This document shows positions 1-6,447 of a stretch of 6,447 bases of DNA, piece after piece (the stretch's first letter is position 1; the number at the start of each line of letters is the position of its first letter). This DNA is from Sphingobacteriales bacterium (GTDB taxonomy: Bacteria > Bacteroidota > Bacteroidia > Chitinophagales > Chitinophagaceae). The DNA is taken from NCBI GenBank assembly GCA_024640385.1, contig JAHEFC010000229.1, forward strand, positions 1 through 6,447. The letters are read 5' to 3'. The notes beneath the pieces were generated by a model. It did no database searches and had not been told where the DNA came from. It saw only the letters and a list, made by a program, of their open reading frames with translations. Position numbers and translations under genes: made by a program.

Positions 1-1365
1 GAAAAGCATGGTATCCTGCAGTACATAGCCTATCTGGTTTCTTAGTCCGCTGAGGGTAAAGCTGTTGATGTTGATATCGTCCAGGAATATTTTCCCAACA
101 TCAGGATCATAAAAACGCGGGATCAGGCTGGCCATGGTGGATTTGCCGCCACCAGTAGGCCCGCAAACTCCAATGTGCTGCCCGGGATGTATCTCAAAAC
201 TTATATCTTTCAAAACAGGAATTCCCTGCCGGTAAGAAAAACTTACGTGATCGAATTTTATTTTTCCTTTTATTCCGGATGGTTCTATGGCATTGCGGGC
301 TTCCTGGATGAAATCCGTGCTTCCAAGAAGATGATGGATCCGTTCTGCAGCAACTGTGGCCTGGGCAATATTACCAGTCATTTTGGCCAGGTCCTTGACC
401 GGATTGAAAAATTTTCCAAGGTAGGAAATGAACACCGTAAGCGTACCGATGGTCATCATATCAGACAATACCAGTGAGGCACCACGCCAGAGCACAAATG
501 CTGTACAAGTGGCTACTACAAGGGTGATCAGGGGACTGATCATAGATTTCATGCGGCGGGCCCGAAGTGAATCATCAACGATCTGTCTGCCGATCCTGTT
601 CAGCTTTTCTTCTTCCAGGTCCTGCCTGCCAAATGCATTGACTGCACGGATAGATTCAAGTCCCTGTTGTATGATCACCATCATTTCACTCTGATCCTGT
701 CTTACCTCGTGTGTGATCCTTTTCACCGTCCGGCGGAACCGTAACAGGAATACAAACAGGAAAGGCACTATGCTTACCACAATGAGAGAAAAATCCCAGT
801 TCAGGGAGAACATGACAAACACCATTCCCAGGATGGTCAGCAGGTCGATGATCACATTAAGTAGTGTAACAGTGGCAAAATCCTGGATCGTAGCCACATC
901 GGTAGTGATGGTACTGATCAGCTTACCCACCTGGTGTGTATCGTAGTAAGAAAATGAAAGACGCTGTAAATGATGGTATATTTTTTTTCTCAGGTCCAGG
1001 GCGATGTGCTGGGCGATGTTCTCGGTAAGATAGGAAATGATATAGGTGGCCATTCCCCCGATGGCGGTAAACAGGATCATGGCGAGTGCTGCCCATCCGG
1101 CGATGTTGATCCTTGTTGGCTGACCTGATTCGCCAGCCATCCAGTTCAACCAATCCGGAAGGGGCCTGTTTCCGATCACATTATCTATGATGATCTTCAA
1201 TGGCCAGGGAAGGGCCAGGCTCATAGCGGTTTCCAGTACCATGGCCAGAAGGATCATGATCCCAATCCTTTTGTATGGACCGATCAACTCAAAAACCCAG
1301 CGAGTAAGTCGCATAAAACTTACATCGGCCAGTTTCTCCCTGAATTTGATAAAGTTGGGGTCCAT
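1..1365 (-). CDS. ABC transporter, fused permease/ATP-binding exporter (3' part outside window)
   Basis: The frame is open without a stop from the ATG at 1365-1363 down to the window edge, giving 455 residues. Residues about 25-320 form an exporter-type membrane domain with hydrophobic stretches near 32-55, 93-118, 194-235 (two helices) and 273-320 (two helices). They include the motif LSFSYYDTHQVGKLIS (about 136-151), typical of type IV ABC exporters of the MsbA/lipid-multidrug class. The nucleotide-binding domain follows: FDHVSFSY (A-loop tyrosine), Walker A GPTGGGKST at 402-410, and the Q-loop in GYVLQDTMLF with Gln450. The signature motif, Walker B and H-loop lie beyond the left edge. Family members are usually near 580-600 residues, so about 130-150 are missing. 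Such proteins work as inner-membrane dimers that export lipids, peptides or drugs on ATP hydrolysis; the substrate cannot be read from sequence. No clear Shine-Dalgarno precedes the start. The gene is divergent from the ligase-hut cluster and probably unrelated to it. Confidence 0.93.
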   Translation of the reverse strand, partial: MDPNFIKFREKLADVSFMRLTRWVFELIGPYKRIGIMILLAMVLETAMSLALPWPLKIIIDNVIGNRPLPDWLNWMAGESGQPTRINIAGWAALAMILFTAIGGMATYIISYLTENIAQHIALDLRKKIYHHLQRLSFSYYDTHQVGKLISTITTDVATIQDFATVTLLNVIIDLLTILGMVFVMFSLNWDFSLIVVSIVPFLFVFLLRFRRTVKRITHEVRQDQSEMMVIIQQGLESIRAVNAFGRQDLEEEKLNRIGRQIVDDSLRARRMKSMISPLITLVVATCTAFVLWRGASLVLSDMMTIGTLTVFISYLGKFFNPVKDLAKMTGNIAQATVAAERIHHLLGSTDFIQEARNAIEPSGIKGKIKFDHVSFSYRQGIPVLKDISFEIHPGQHIGVCGPTGGGKSTMASLIPRFYDPDVGKIFLDDININSFTLSGLRNQIGYVLQDTMLF

Positions 1366-1457
1366 TCAAATGGAATTTTTGGCAGTTGAATGTGCCGGAT
1401 TTCCACACAATTCCACAGTTGCAAGGTATGAAGTCCTAAAGAAGTTTATCTTGCCAT
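1366..1457. promoter_or_regulatory. Divergent intergenic region, probable site of both promoters
   Basis: This 92-bp gap is the only non-coding stretch between two divergent genes, so promoters for the ABC exporter (leftward) and the ligase-hut cluster (rightward) should lie in or near it. On the plus strand, AATTTTTG at 1374-1381 fits the Bacteroidota -7 element TAnnTTTG except at its first base, with a TTG at 1355-1357 about 16 bp upstream, slightly short of the usual spacing. A second weak match is TATCTTG at 1447-1453, too close to the ATG for a leadered transcript. A direct repeat of TTCCACA sits in the middle. No convincing ribosome-binding site precedes either start. The presence of promoters is inferred from gene layout; the individual boxes are weak guesses. 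Confidence 0.4.
1401..1417. repeat. Tandem direct repeat TTCCACA with 10-bp period
   Basis: TTCCACA occurs at 1401-1407 and again at 1411-1417, separated by CAA, so the copies sit one helical turn apart in the centre of the divergent gap. This spacing would suit two protomers binding the same DNA face. The half-site partly resembles the end of a DnaA box (TTATCCACA), but with two or three mismatches over nine bases. A regulatory role is inference. Confidence 0.35.
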
Positions 1458-2834
1458 ATGGTCAGAACACTGCATGATTTTAGACATATTTTTTTTATTG
1501 GTGTGGCCGGCACAGGGATGAGTGCCTTGGCTCAATACCTGAATGGAGTCGGAATAACCGTGGCCGGATCGGACCGTTATTTCAGCAAAGGAGAGGCCCC
1601 GGAGATCCGGGAAAAACTTGAGCATGAAGGAATTAAATGTTTTGCGCAGGATGGGTCCGGCATTACTGCAGAAACTGAGCTGGTTGTGGTGTCTACAGCC
1701 GTTGAAGATACCGTGCCTGAAGTGCAGAAAGCGAAGTCCCTGGACATCCCGATCATCAGGCGGAGTGAACTGCTGGCGATGATCTCGGATTCAAAGAAAA
1801 CCATAGCAGTAGGCGGTACTTCCGGAAAAAGTACCACCAGTGCCATGATCTTTGATATCCTGCAGCATGCTGGCCTTGAACCCAGCATTATCAGCGGTGC
1901 AGGTTTGACCAGTATCATAAAGGAGGGGCGGATCGGCAATGCAAAAGTAGGAGCAGGGGACTGGCTGGTGATCGAAGCGGATGAAAGTGATGGCTCCATT
2001 GTGCAGTACCATGCGGAGATCGGGCTGCTGCTGAACATAGATAAAGACCATAAAGAGATCGAAGTGTTGATGGACATCTTCTCCACTTTCAGGAACAACT
2101 GTAAACAATTTGTTGTGAACAGGTCACATCCTTTGGCTGCATCACTTTCTGCCGATGCAGGCAATGATTTTACTTACGATAAGAACGTGGTCGCCGGTTT
2201 TGTAGCAACAGATTTTATGCAGGAAGGCCTGGCTATCCATTTTTCAATAAATGGGGTTCCCTTTATTTTGAACTCTGTGGGTAAACACAATATGGAAAAT
2301 GCCCTGGCCGCTGCGGCAGTGGCCGCCCTGGCCGGGGTGGATCTCAAAACCAGCGCTGAAGCCATTGCACATTATGAAGGGATCTACAGGAGGCACCAGG
2401 TGATCGGTGAAAAGAACGGGGTGATACTGATCGATGATTATGCCCATAACCCGGTCAAATGTGCTGCATCCATCAGGGCCTGCCAGCCTGTGGCTGAAAA
2501 ACTGATCGCATGGTTCCAGCCTCACGGCTACGCACCAACGAAATTTTTACGGACAGATTTCTGTGAAGAGATCAGCGCCGCCATGAGGCCGGGTGATGAG
2601 ATCTGGATGAGTGAAATATTCTATGCCGGCGGCACCACAACTAAAGACATATCTGCAGCAGATCTTATAAACGACCTGAAAGAAAAAGGCATTGACGCCT
2701 ATTTTGTTGAACACAGGGATGATATCGTGGATGCAATGCGACCACATTTTACCAATAATACCGTGTTGCTGCTGATGGGTGCCCGCGACCCTTCACTGGA
2801 ACATTTTGCCAAACAAGTCTGGAATACATTATGA
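1458..2834 (+). CDS. MurC-type Mur ligase homologue with atypical P-loop
   Basis: The 458-residue product has the three-domain layout of Mur ligases and matches the length and motif order of MurC (UDP-N-acetylmuramate--L-alanine ligase). An N-terminal Rossmann-like domain carries IGVAGTGMSALA (14-25) and AGSD (36-39). The central ATPase domain has P-loop GTSGKST (120-126), EADESD (173-178), NIDKDH (193-198) and GKHNMENA (275-282). The C-terminal domain has RR (311-312), DDYAHNP (326-332) and FQPH (353-356). MurC normally shows GTHGKT, DDYGHHP, FQPHRYTR, a YxAGE motif and GAGD; here these are GTSGKS, DDYAHNP, FQPHGYAP, YAGGT (389-393) and GARD (441-444). The ATP- and metal-binding core looks intact, so an ATP-dependent amide ligase is likely, but UDP-MurNAc and L-alanine as substrates are uncertain. 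No Shine-Dalgarno is visible; the ATG at 1458 puts the Rossmann glycines at the usual distance. Its stop overlaps the hutI start by 4 bp (ATGA). It is not Mpl-like at the N-terminus. Confidence 0.88.
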   Translation: MVRTLHDFRHIFFIGVAGTGMSALAQYLNGVGITVAGSDRYFSKGEAPEIREKLEHEGIKCFAQDGSGITAETELVVVSTAVEDTVPEVQKAKSLDIPIIRRSELLAMISDSKKTIAVGGTSGKSTTSAMIFDILQHAGLEPSIISGAGLTSIIKEGRIGNAKVGAGDWLVIEADESDGSIVQYHAEIGLLLNIDKDHKEIEVLMDIFSTFRNNCKQFVVNRSHPLAASLSADAGNDFTYDKNVVAGFVATDFMQEGLAIHFSINGVPFILNSVGKHNMENALAAAAVAALAGVDLKTSAEAIAHYEGIYRRHQVIGEKNGVILIDDYAHNPVKCAASIRACQPVAEKLIAWFQPHGYAPTKFLRTDFCEEISAAMRPGDEIWMSEIFYAGGTTTKDISAADLINDLKEKGIDAYFVEHRDDIVDAMRPHFTNNTVLLLMGARDPSLEHFAKQVWNTL

Positions 2835-4060
2835 CCCGGTTGATCTATAATATTTCCAACCTGGCCGGGGTTCAGGATCCGGCCTTACCGCTTCGGGGCA
2901 GACAGATGGCCGAACTGCCATCCCTCCACCATGCATGGTTATTACTGGAAGATGGTATCATTGCCGGATTTGGATCCATGGATGATGATTCCATGCCCCG
3001 GGGCATGGCCGGATCAGATGCAGCAGGGGCGATGATCTTACCGGCCTGGTGTGATTCACATACCCATCTTGTTTTTGCCGCCAGCCGTGAAGAGGAATTT
3101 GTTGACAAGATCAAAGGGCTCAGTTATGCTGAGATTGCCGCAAAAGGAGGAGGTATTCTGAATTCTGCGCGTAAGCTGAATGAAATGAGTGAAGACCAAC
3201 TTTTTAACCTGGCGTGGAAAAGGCTGGAAGAGATACAGTCCATGGGAACATCGGCAGTGGAAATAAAAAGCGGTTATGGGTTAACGGTAGAAGGGGAGTT
3301 GAAAATGCTGAGGGTGATCAGGAAGCTGAAAAACCGGTCATCCATGATCATCAGGTCAACCTTTCTCGGTGCCCATACTTATCCGCCCCAATATAAACAA
3401 GACCATGAATCCTACCTGCGGTTGATCGAAGAGGAAATGCTGCCGGTGATAGCTGCTGAAAAACTGGCGGATTTTATCGATGTTTTTTGCGAAGAAGGTT
3501 TTTTTTCTGCCGAAGAAACAGAACGGATCTGCAGGGCTGGCATGAAATATGGCCTGCGACCCAAGATCCACGCTAACCAGCTGAACCTGTCCGGCGGAGT
3601 TCAGGCTGGTGTTAAACTGAACGCCATATCGGTTGACCACCTGGAAACCATGGATGATGAAACCATTGGCCTGCTGGCTTCTTCTCCCACCATCGGGACT
3701 TTGCTTCCCACTGCGGCATTTTTTCTCAGGATGCCCTTCCAGCCTGCCCGCGCCATCATAGACGCAGGTGCTGCCGTAGCCCTGGCTTCCGATTTTAACC
3801 CGGGTTCATCGCCCAGCGGAAATATGAACTTAGTGGTGTCCATGGCCTGTATAGGCATGCGCATGCTACCCGAAGAAGCCCTGAATGCGGCAACTATCAA
3901 TGGTGCTTTTGCCATGGATGTTGCTGCTGAAACGGGATCAATAGCGATAGGGAAAAAAGCATTTCTGAATGTCTGTCCGGCCGGTATCTCAACAGCATAT
4001 ATCCCATACGCATTTGGTTGTCAACAACTGAAGCCATTAAATATTCAAATGAAAGATTAG
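2831..4060 (+). CDS. hutI: Imidazolonepropionase (EC 3.5.2.7)
   Basis: This cytoplasmic amidohydrolase-superfamily enzyme hydrolyses 4-imidazolone-5-propanoate to N-formimidoyl-L-glutamate, the third step of histidine degradation. The 409-residue length is normal for HutI. The metal site is readable: HxH at His77/His79 in CDSHTHLVFAA, His247 in KIHANQL and Asp321 in ALASDFNPGSSPSGNM. Residues matching the known substrate pocket include Arg86 (SREEEF), Tyr99, Tyr149 (EIKSGYGL), His182 (FLGAH) and His270 (SVDHLE). GFFS (223-226) and LLPTAAFFL (291-299) are further family blocks. The ATG overlaps the ligase stop by 4 bp, indicating translational coupling. Residues about 47-66, between the N-terminal beta-sandwich and the barrel, are Asp/Met/Gly-rich and are partly encoded by a perfect DNA palindrome. 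The product feeds HutG, encoded two genes downstream. Confidence 0.97.
   Translation: MTRLIYNISNLAGVQDPALPLRGRQMAELPSLHHAWLLLEDGIIAGFGSMDDDSMPRGMAGSDAAGAMILPAWCDSHTHLVFAASREEEFVDKIKGLSYAEIAAKGGGILNSARKLNEMSEDQLFNLAWKRLEEIQSMGTSAVEIKSGYGLTVEGELKMLRVIRKLKNRSSMIIRSTFLGAHTYPPQYKQDHESYLRLIEEEMLPVIAAEKLADFIDVFCEEGFFSAEETERICRAGMKYGLRPKIHANQLNLSGGVQAGVKLNAISVDHLETMDDETIGLLASSPTIGTLLPTAAFFLRMPFQPARAIIDAGAAVALASDFNPGSSPSGNMNLVVSMACIGMRMLPEEALNAATINGAFAMDVAAETGSIAIGKKAFLNVCPAGISTAYIPYAFGCQQLKPLNIQMKD
2991..3008. repeat. Perfect 18-bp palindrome inside hutI
   Basis: CCATGCCCC at 2991-2999 is followed directly by its exact reverse complement GGGGCATGG at 3000-3008. It encodes hutI residues SMPRGM, in a segment of the enzyme that is not part of the catalytic core. 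A second, shorter palindrome ATCCATGGAT lies at 2974-2983, just upstream. A protein-binding site or an mRNA hairpin (with a strained, loopless tip) is possible; chance in a codon-variable region is also possible. Confidence 0.6.
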
Positions 4061-4095
4061 ATGATTTTGCGATATTGTTGGTTAATTCAGGATTG

Positions 4096-5325
4096 ATGAA
4101 AGAACTGTCTGTTGAATGGATGTTGGTCATAGTAACGGCCCTGGTGGTATTGTCTTACCTGTTTTCTGTGATAAGCAGACATATAAGAGTTCCATCGGTT
4201 CTGTTGTTGTTATTCACTGGTGTTGGCTTCAGGATGCTGGCAGATGCTACGGGTACCGATATCCGCTTTCCTGCAACACTGGTGGAAGTACTTGGAGTGG
4301 TTGGACTTATTATGATCATACTGGAGGCCGGGCTCGATCTGAAAATTCGCAGGGATAAACTTTCCCTGATCAGGGATACTTTCTTTTCAGCCCTGATCAT
4401 TTTCATGATCTCGGCGGTGTTGATCGCTTATATTCTTAATTATTTTCTTACAGAGCCTCTGCTCAAGTGCCTGGTATATTCAATTCCTCTTTCGATCATG
4501 AGCAGTTCAATTGTGATCCCAAGTATTCACAACCTGACAGAAAGAAAAAAGGAGTTCCTGATTTATGAAGCTTCTTTTTCCGATATTATCGGGATTCTTT
4601 TTTTCAATTTTTTGACTGCCGGATCCAGTATTACGCTGAACTCTGTAGGGTCTTTTGTAGGCAGCCTGTTTCTATCGATGATCCTGTCGGTGGTTTTTTC
4701 CGTCCTGTTGTTCATTATCCTGGTGAAGTCTACTATCCACGTCAAATTTTTCCTGGTCTTTGCCCTTCTTGTTGGTATCTATGTAAGTGGCAAACTCCTT
4801 CATCTGCCATCACTGATCGTTATCCTGGTTTTTGGCCTGTTTATCAATAATCTTGAGTTGATACCGTTTAAGTGGTTCAAGAAAATGTTTCCGGCCGATA
4901 CCGTATCTGACCTCCGTCACCTGATGCATACACTTACGGCAGAGTCTTCCTTCCTGATCCGGACATTTTTTTTCATTCTTTTCGGCTATTCTATAACCAC
5001 GGGCTTTTTTGGAAACCAGGACGTATGGGTCACAGGCGGGCTGATAATAGTTGTACTGCTGTTGGTCAGATATCTTTACCTGCGTTTTTTTCTCAAAACA
5101 AATGTATTTCCAGAAACATTTTTTATTCCAAGGGGATTAATTACTATTGTATTGTTCTACAAGATCCCGGCACAATTCAGGCTGGAAAGTTTTAATGAGG
5201 ATATCCTTTTCTTCATTATCCTGGTGACGGGTTCGATCATGACCCTTGGAATGATCTTTTATAAACGGCCATCTTCAGAGATCGTTGAAGAAGAGAATTT
5301 TTCTGACCGAAAGGATATATTATAA
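4096..5325 (+). CDS. Cation:proton antiporter, Na+/H+ exchanger superfamily (CPA type)
   Basis: The 409-residue product is strongly hydrophobic, with about 11-12 membrane segments and no C-terminal nucleotide-binding RCK/TrkA domain. It ends in a short charged cytoplasmic tail. Family hallmarks are RVPSVLLLLFTGVGF after the first helix, GLIMIILEAGLDLKI (the GLxxxxEAGLDL block of Kef/NhaP proteins, about 70-84), SSSIVIPSI, EASFSDIIG (158-166), FFFILFGYS and the late PRGL motif (345-348) with its conserved arginine. EASFSD sits where CPA1 exchangers have E-x-x-x-ND and CPA2 have DD; here a serine precedes the aspartate (Ser162-Asp163), so ion stoichiometry cannot be assigned. The start is a choice: the same frame opens at a TTG at 4018, overlapping hutI by 43 bp. 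I prefer the ATG at 4096, preceded by AGGA (4089-4092) and directly before the hydrophobic domain. It lies 35 bp after hutI and 3 bp before hutG, so co-transcription is likely. The transported ion is unknown. Confidence 0.88.
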   Translation: MKELSVEWMLVIVTALVVLSYLFSVISRHIRVPSVLLLLFTGVGFRMLADATGTDIRFPATLVEVLGVVGLIMIILEAGLDLKIRRDKLSLIRDTFFSALIIFMISAVLIAYILNYFLTEPLLKCLVYSIPLSIMSSSIVIPSIHNLTERKKEFLIYEASFSDIIGILFFNFLTAGSSITLNSVGSFVGSLFLSMILSVVFSVLLFIILVKSTIHVKFFLVFALLVGIYVSGKLLHLPSLIVILVFGLFINNLELIPFKWFKKMFPADTVSDLRHLMHTLTAESSFLIRTFFFILFGYSITTGFFGNQDVWVTGGLIIVVLLLVRYLYLRFFLKTNVFPETFFIPRGLITIVLFYKIPAQFRLESFNEDILFFIILVTGSIMTLGMIFYKRPSSEIVEEENFSDRKDIL

Positions 5326-5328
5326 CGT

Positions 5329-6381
5329 ATGAAACATTTCAGATTCTATACCAAACAGGATATACTGAACATCACACACCTGCGCAGGTATGAGACCAAA
5401 CTGGGTGAAAAACTCCGGACTCCGGATCATGAGAAAGACCTCTCCTCCCAGCTGGCGGAGAGCTCTGCCCGTTATGTGCTTTTTGGCATTCCTGAAGATG
5501 TAGGTGTTAGGGCCAACCACGGCCGGGGTGGTGCGGATACAGCATGGTTGCCGTTTCTGAAATCATTCGTCAATATCCAGAGCTGCGACAGGCTTACCGG
5601 CGACGAGATCATCATGCTGGGTCAGTTCGATTTTTCGGATATCGAACAGCTTATAGATGCGAATGCTAAAAGTTATGAAGAACGCATTGATGCATTAAGG
5701 CATGCAGTTTCAAATATCATCGATGGGGAAGTGGAAGAACTGGTTAAACTGATCACCGCCGCAGGTAAAACGCCCATTGCCATTGGAGGTGGTCACAATA
5801 ATACATACCCGCTGATCAAAGGTGCCGCAAAGGGTTTACATAAAGGCGGGAAGATCGATAAACCCACCATCAATGCTGTGAATGTAGATGCCCATGCAGA
5901 TTTCAGGATCAGTGAAGGACGCCATAGCGGGAATGGATTCCGCTATGCCATGGAGGAGTCTTACCTTAAAAGATACGCGGTGGTTGGCCTTCATGAGAAT
6001 TATAACTCCCAGAGTATGATGGACGATCTCTACAGCAACCTGAATATACAGTATGTGAGTTTTGAAGATATTTTCATTCTTGAAAAACTCAATTTCAGGC
6101 AGGCTATCGCCCAGGCCTTCAGTTTCACCGATGAAGATTATACGGGAGTAGAACTAGACCTGGATTCCATCAGGGAAATACTGAGCAGTGCAATGTCGCC
6201 GACTGGCATCACTACTATTCATGCCAGGCAGTATATGGTTTTTGCAGGTGCCAATCCGAAGATAGCTTACCTGCATATTGCCGAAGGAGCCACCAAACTG
6301 GACGATGGACGGGAAGATGAGCAAACAGGGAAGCTCATCGCCTACCTGGTCACTGATTTTGTGAAATCCGCCCTGTCATGA
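5329..6381 (+). CDS. hutG: Formimidoylglutamase (EC 3.5.3.8), arginase/ureohydrolase family
   Basis: The predicted enzyme hydrolyses N-formimidoyl-L-glutamate to L-glutamate and formamide, the final step of the four-enzyme histidine pathway. Its 350 residues carry the binuclear manganese site of the ureohydrolases: GGGH (His156), NVDAHADFR (Asp187, His189, Asp191) and ELDLDSI (Asp277, Asp279). FGIPEDVGVRANHGRGGAD (52-70) and EGRHSGNGF (196-204) resemble Bacteroidota formimidoylglutamases more than arginase or agmatinase. The canonical SxDxDxxDP ending of the last motif is altered, with no Asp-Pro after DLDSI. The N-terminal 45 residues, rich in charged residues, precede the catalytic fold. 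Assignment to formimidoylglutamate rather than arginine or agmatine is strengthened by hutI in the same cluster. The ATG is 3 bp after the antiporter stop, with an AAGGA at 5311-5315 that is rather distant. The 3' end overlaps a convergent gene by 6 bp. Confidence 0.93.
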   Translation: MKHFRFYTKQDILNITHLRRYETKLGEKLRTPDHEKDLSSQLAESSARYVLFGIPEDVGVRANHGRGGADTAWLPFLKSFVNIQSCDRLTGDEIIMLGQFDFSDIEQLIDANAKSYEERIDALRHAVSNIIDGEVEELVKLITAAGKTPIAIGGGHNNTYPLIKGAAKGLHKGGKIDKPTINAVNVDAHADFRISEGRHSGNGFRYAMEESYLKRYAVVGLHENYNSQSMMDDLYSNLNIQYVSFEDIFILEKLNFRQAIAQAFSFTDEDYTGVELDLDSIREILSSAMSPTGITTIHARQYMVFAGANPKIAYLHIAEGATKLDDGREDEQTGKLIAYLVTDFVKSALS

Positions 6382-6447
6382 CCGCTTTTTCAAGGTGATA
6401 ACAATAACGCCGTCCTTTCCCTTTTCACCGTACAGTGTTTCTGCTGA
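6376..6447 (-). CDS. C-terminal end of a protein with a YGEKGKxGVIxIT tail (partial)
   Basis: Reading the minus strand from the right edge gives 23 residues ending at a TGA at 6378-6376: SAETLYGEKGKDGVIVIT followed by LKKRS. The YGEKGKxGVIxITxK pattern is well known in Bacteroidota as the end of TonB-dependent-receptor plug-like segments. It is often found at the C-terminus of BlaR1/M56 peptidase-like, TonB-like or carboxypeptidase-regulatory-domain proteins. The motif preserved in this frame is the main evidence that it is a real gene; the rest lies outside the window, so the parent protein cannot be named. The stop lies 6 bp inside the end of hutG, a tail-to-tail overlap, and no terminator hairpin is visible between the two genes. 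Confidence 0.65.
   Translation of the reverse strand, partial: SAETLYGEKGKDGVIVITLKKRS

Noticed and set aside
175..946. Three plus-strand open frames (175-477, 428-694, 713-946)
   Set aside because: They lie opposite the ABC exporter, whose frame is continuous through the whole region with clear family motifs; the plus-strand products show no recognisable domain.
1362..1373. Short inverted repeat CCATT-CA-AATGG spanning the ABC exporter start codon
   Set aside because: Five-base arms are too short to claim an operator; expected by chance at this length.
1399..1417. Possible DnaA boxes in the divergent gap
   Set aside because: Both 9-mers differ from TTATCCACA at two or three positions, and no AT-rich unwinding region or replication genes are nearby.
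1577..2164. 195-codon open frame on the minus strand inside the ligase gene
   Set aside because: It is antisense to a well-supported Mur ligase frame with recognisable motifs. Its translation is Ser/Pro-rich without domains, as expected of a shadow frame.
1458..2834. Assignment as housekeeping murC or as mpl
   Set aside because: Several conserved MurC motifs are changed and the context is not dcw, so the symbol murC is not given. The N-terminal IGVAGTGMSALA block is MurC-like rather than Mpl-like.
5326..5328. Terminator or promoter between antiporter and hutG
   Set aside because: The gap is only 3 bp and no hairpin with a T-run is visible around it; read-through is more likely.

Overview
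The window looks like chromosomal DNA of a member of the Bacteroidota (Bacteroidetes). The evidence is the style of the formimidoylglutamase, a protein tail at the right edge ending in the YGEKGKxGVIxIT motif that is common in Bacteroidota TonB/M56-associated proteins, weak or absent Shine-Dalgarno sequences, and moderate GC content. The exact genus cannot be told from the sequence alone.

Layout: positions 1-1365 (minus strand) hold the N-terminal 455 residues of an ABC exporter, with a membrane domain followed by the start of the ATPase domain; its C-terminus lies beyond the left edge. A 92-bp divergent intergenic region (1366-1457) separates it from a tightly packed plus-strand cluster of four genes: a MurC-type Mur ligase homologue (1458-2834), imidazolonepropionase hutI (2831-4060), a cation:proton antiporter of the Na+/H+ exchanger superfamily (4096-5325) and formimidoylglutamase hutG (5329-6381). 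Gene junctions are -4, +35 and +3 bp, so one transcript is likely. At the right edge, the last 23 codons of a minus-strand gene (6376-6447) converge on hutG and overlap it by 6 bp.

How the genes fit together: HutI opens the imidazolone ring to give N-formimidoyl-L-glutamate, and HutG hydrolyses that to L-glutamate and formamide. These are the last two steps of histidine degradation. The first two enzymes, HutH and HutU, are not in the window. The two unexpected partners are the Mur ligase homologue and the antiporter. The ligase keeps the fold-defining motifs of MurC but has GTSGKST instead of the usual MurC GTHGKT P-loop, plus other substitutions in conserved motifs. It may be a paralogue with a changed substrate rather than the housekeeping MurC. 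This ligase-hutI-antiporter-hutG arrangement is the most interesting item here; any functional link is inference. I saw no RNA genes, CRISPR arrays, insertion sequences or clear intrinsic terminators.
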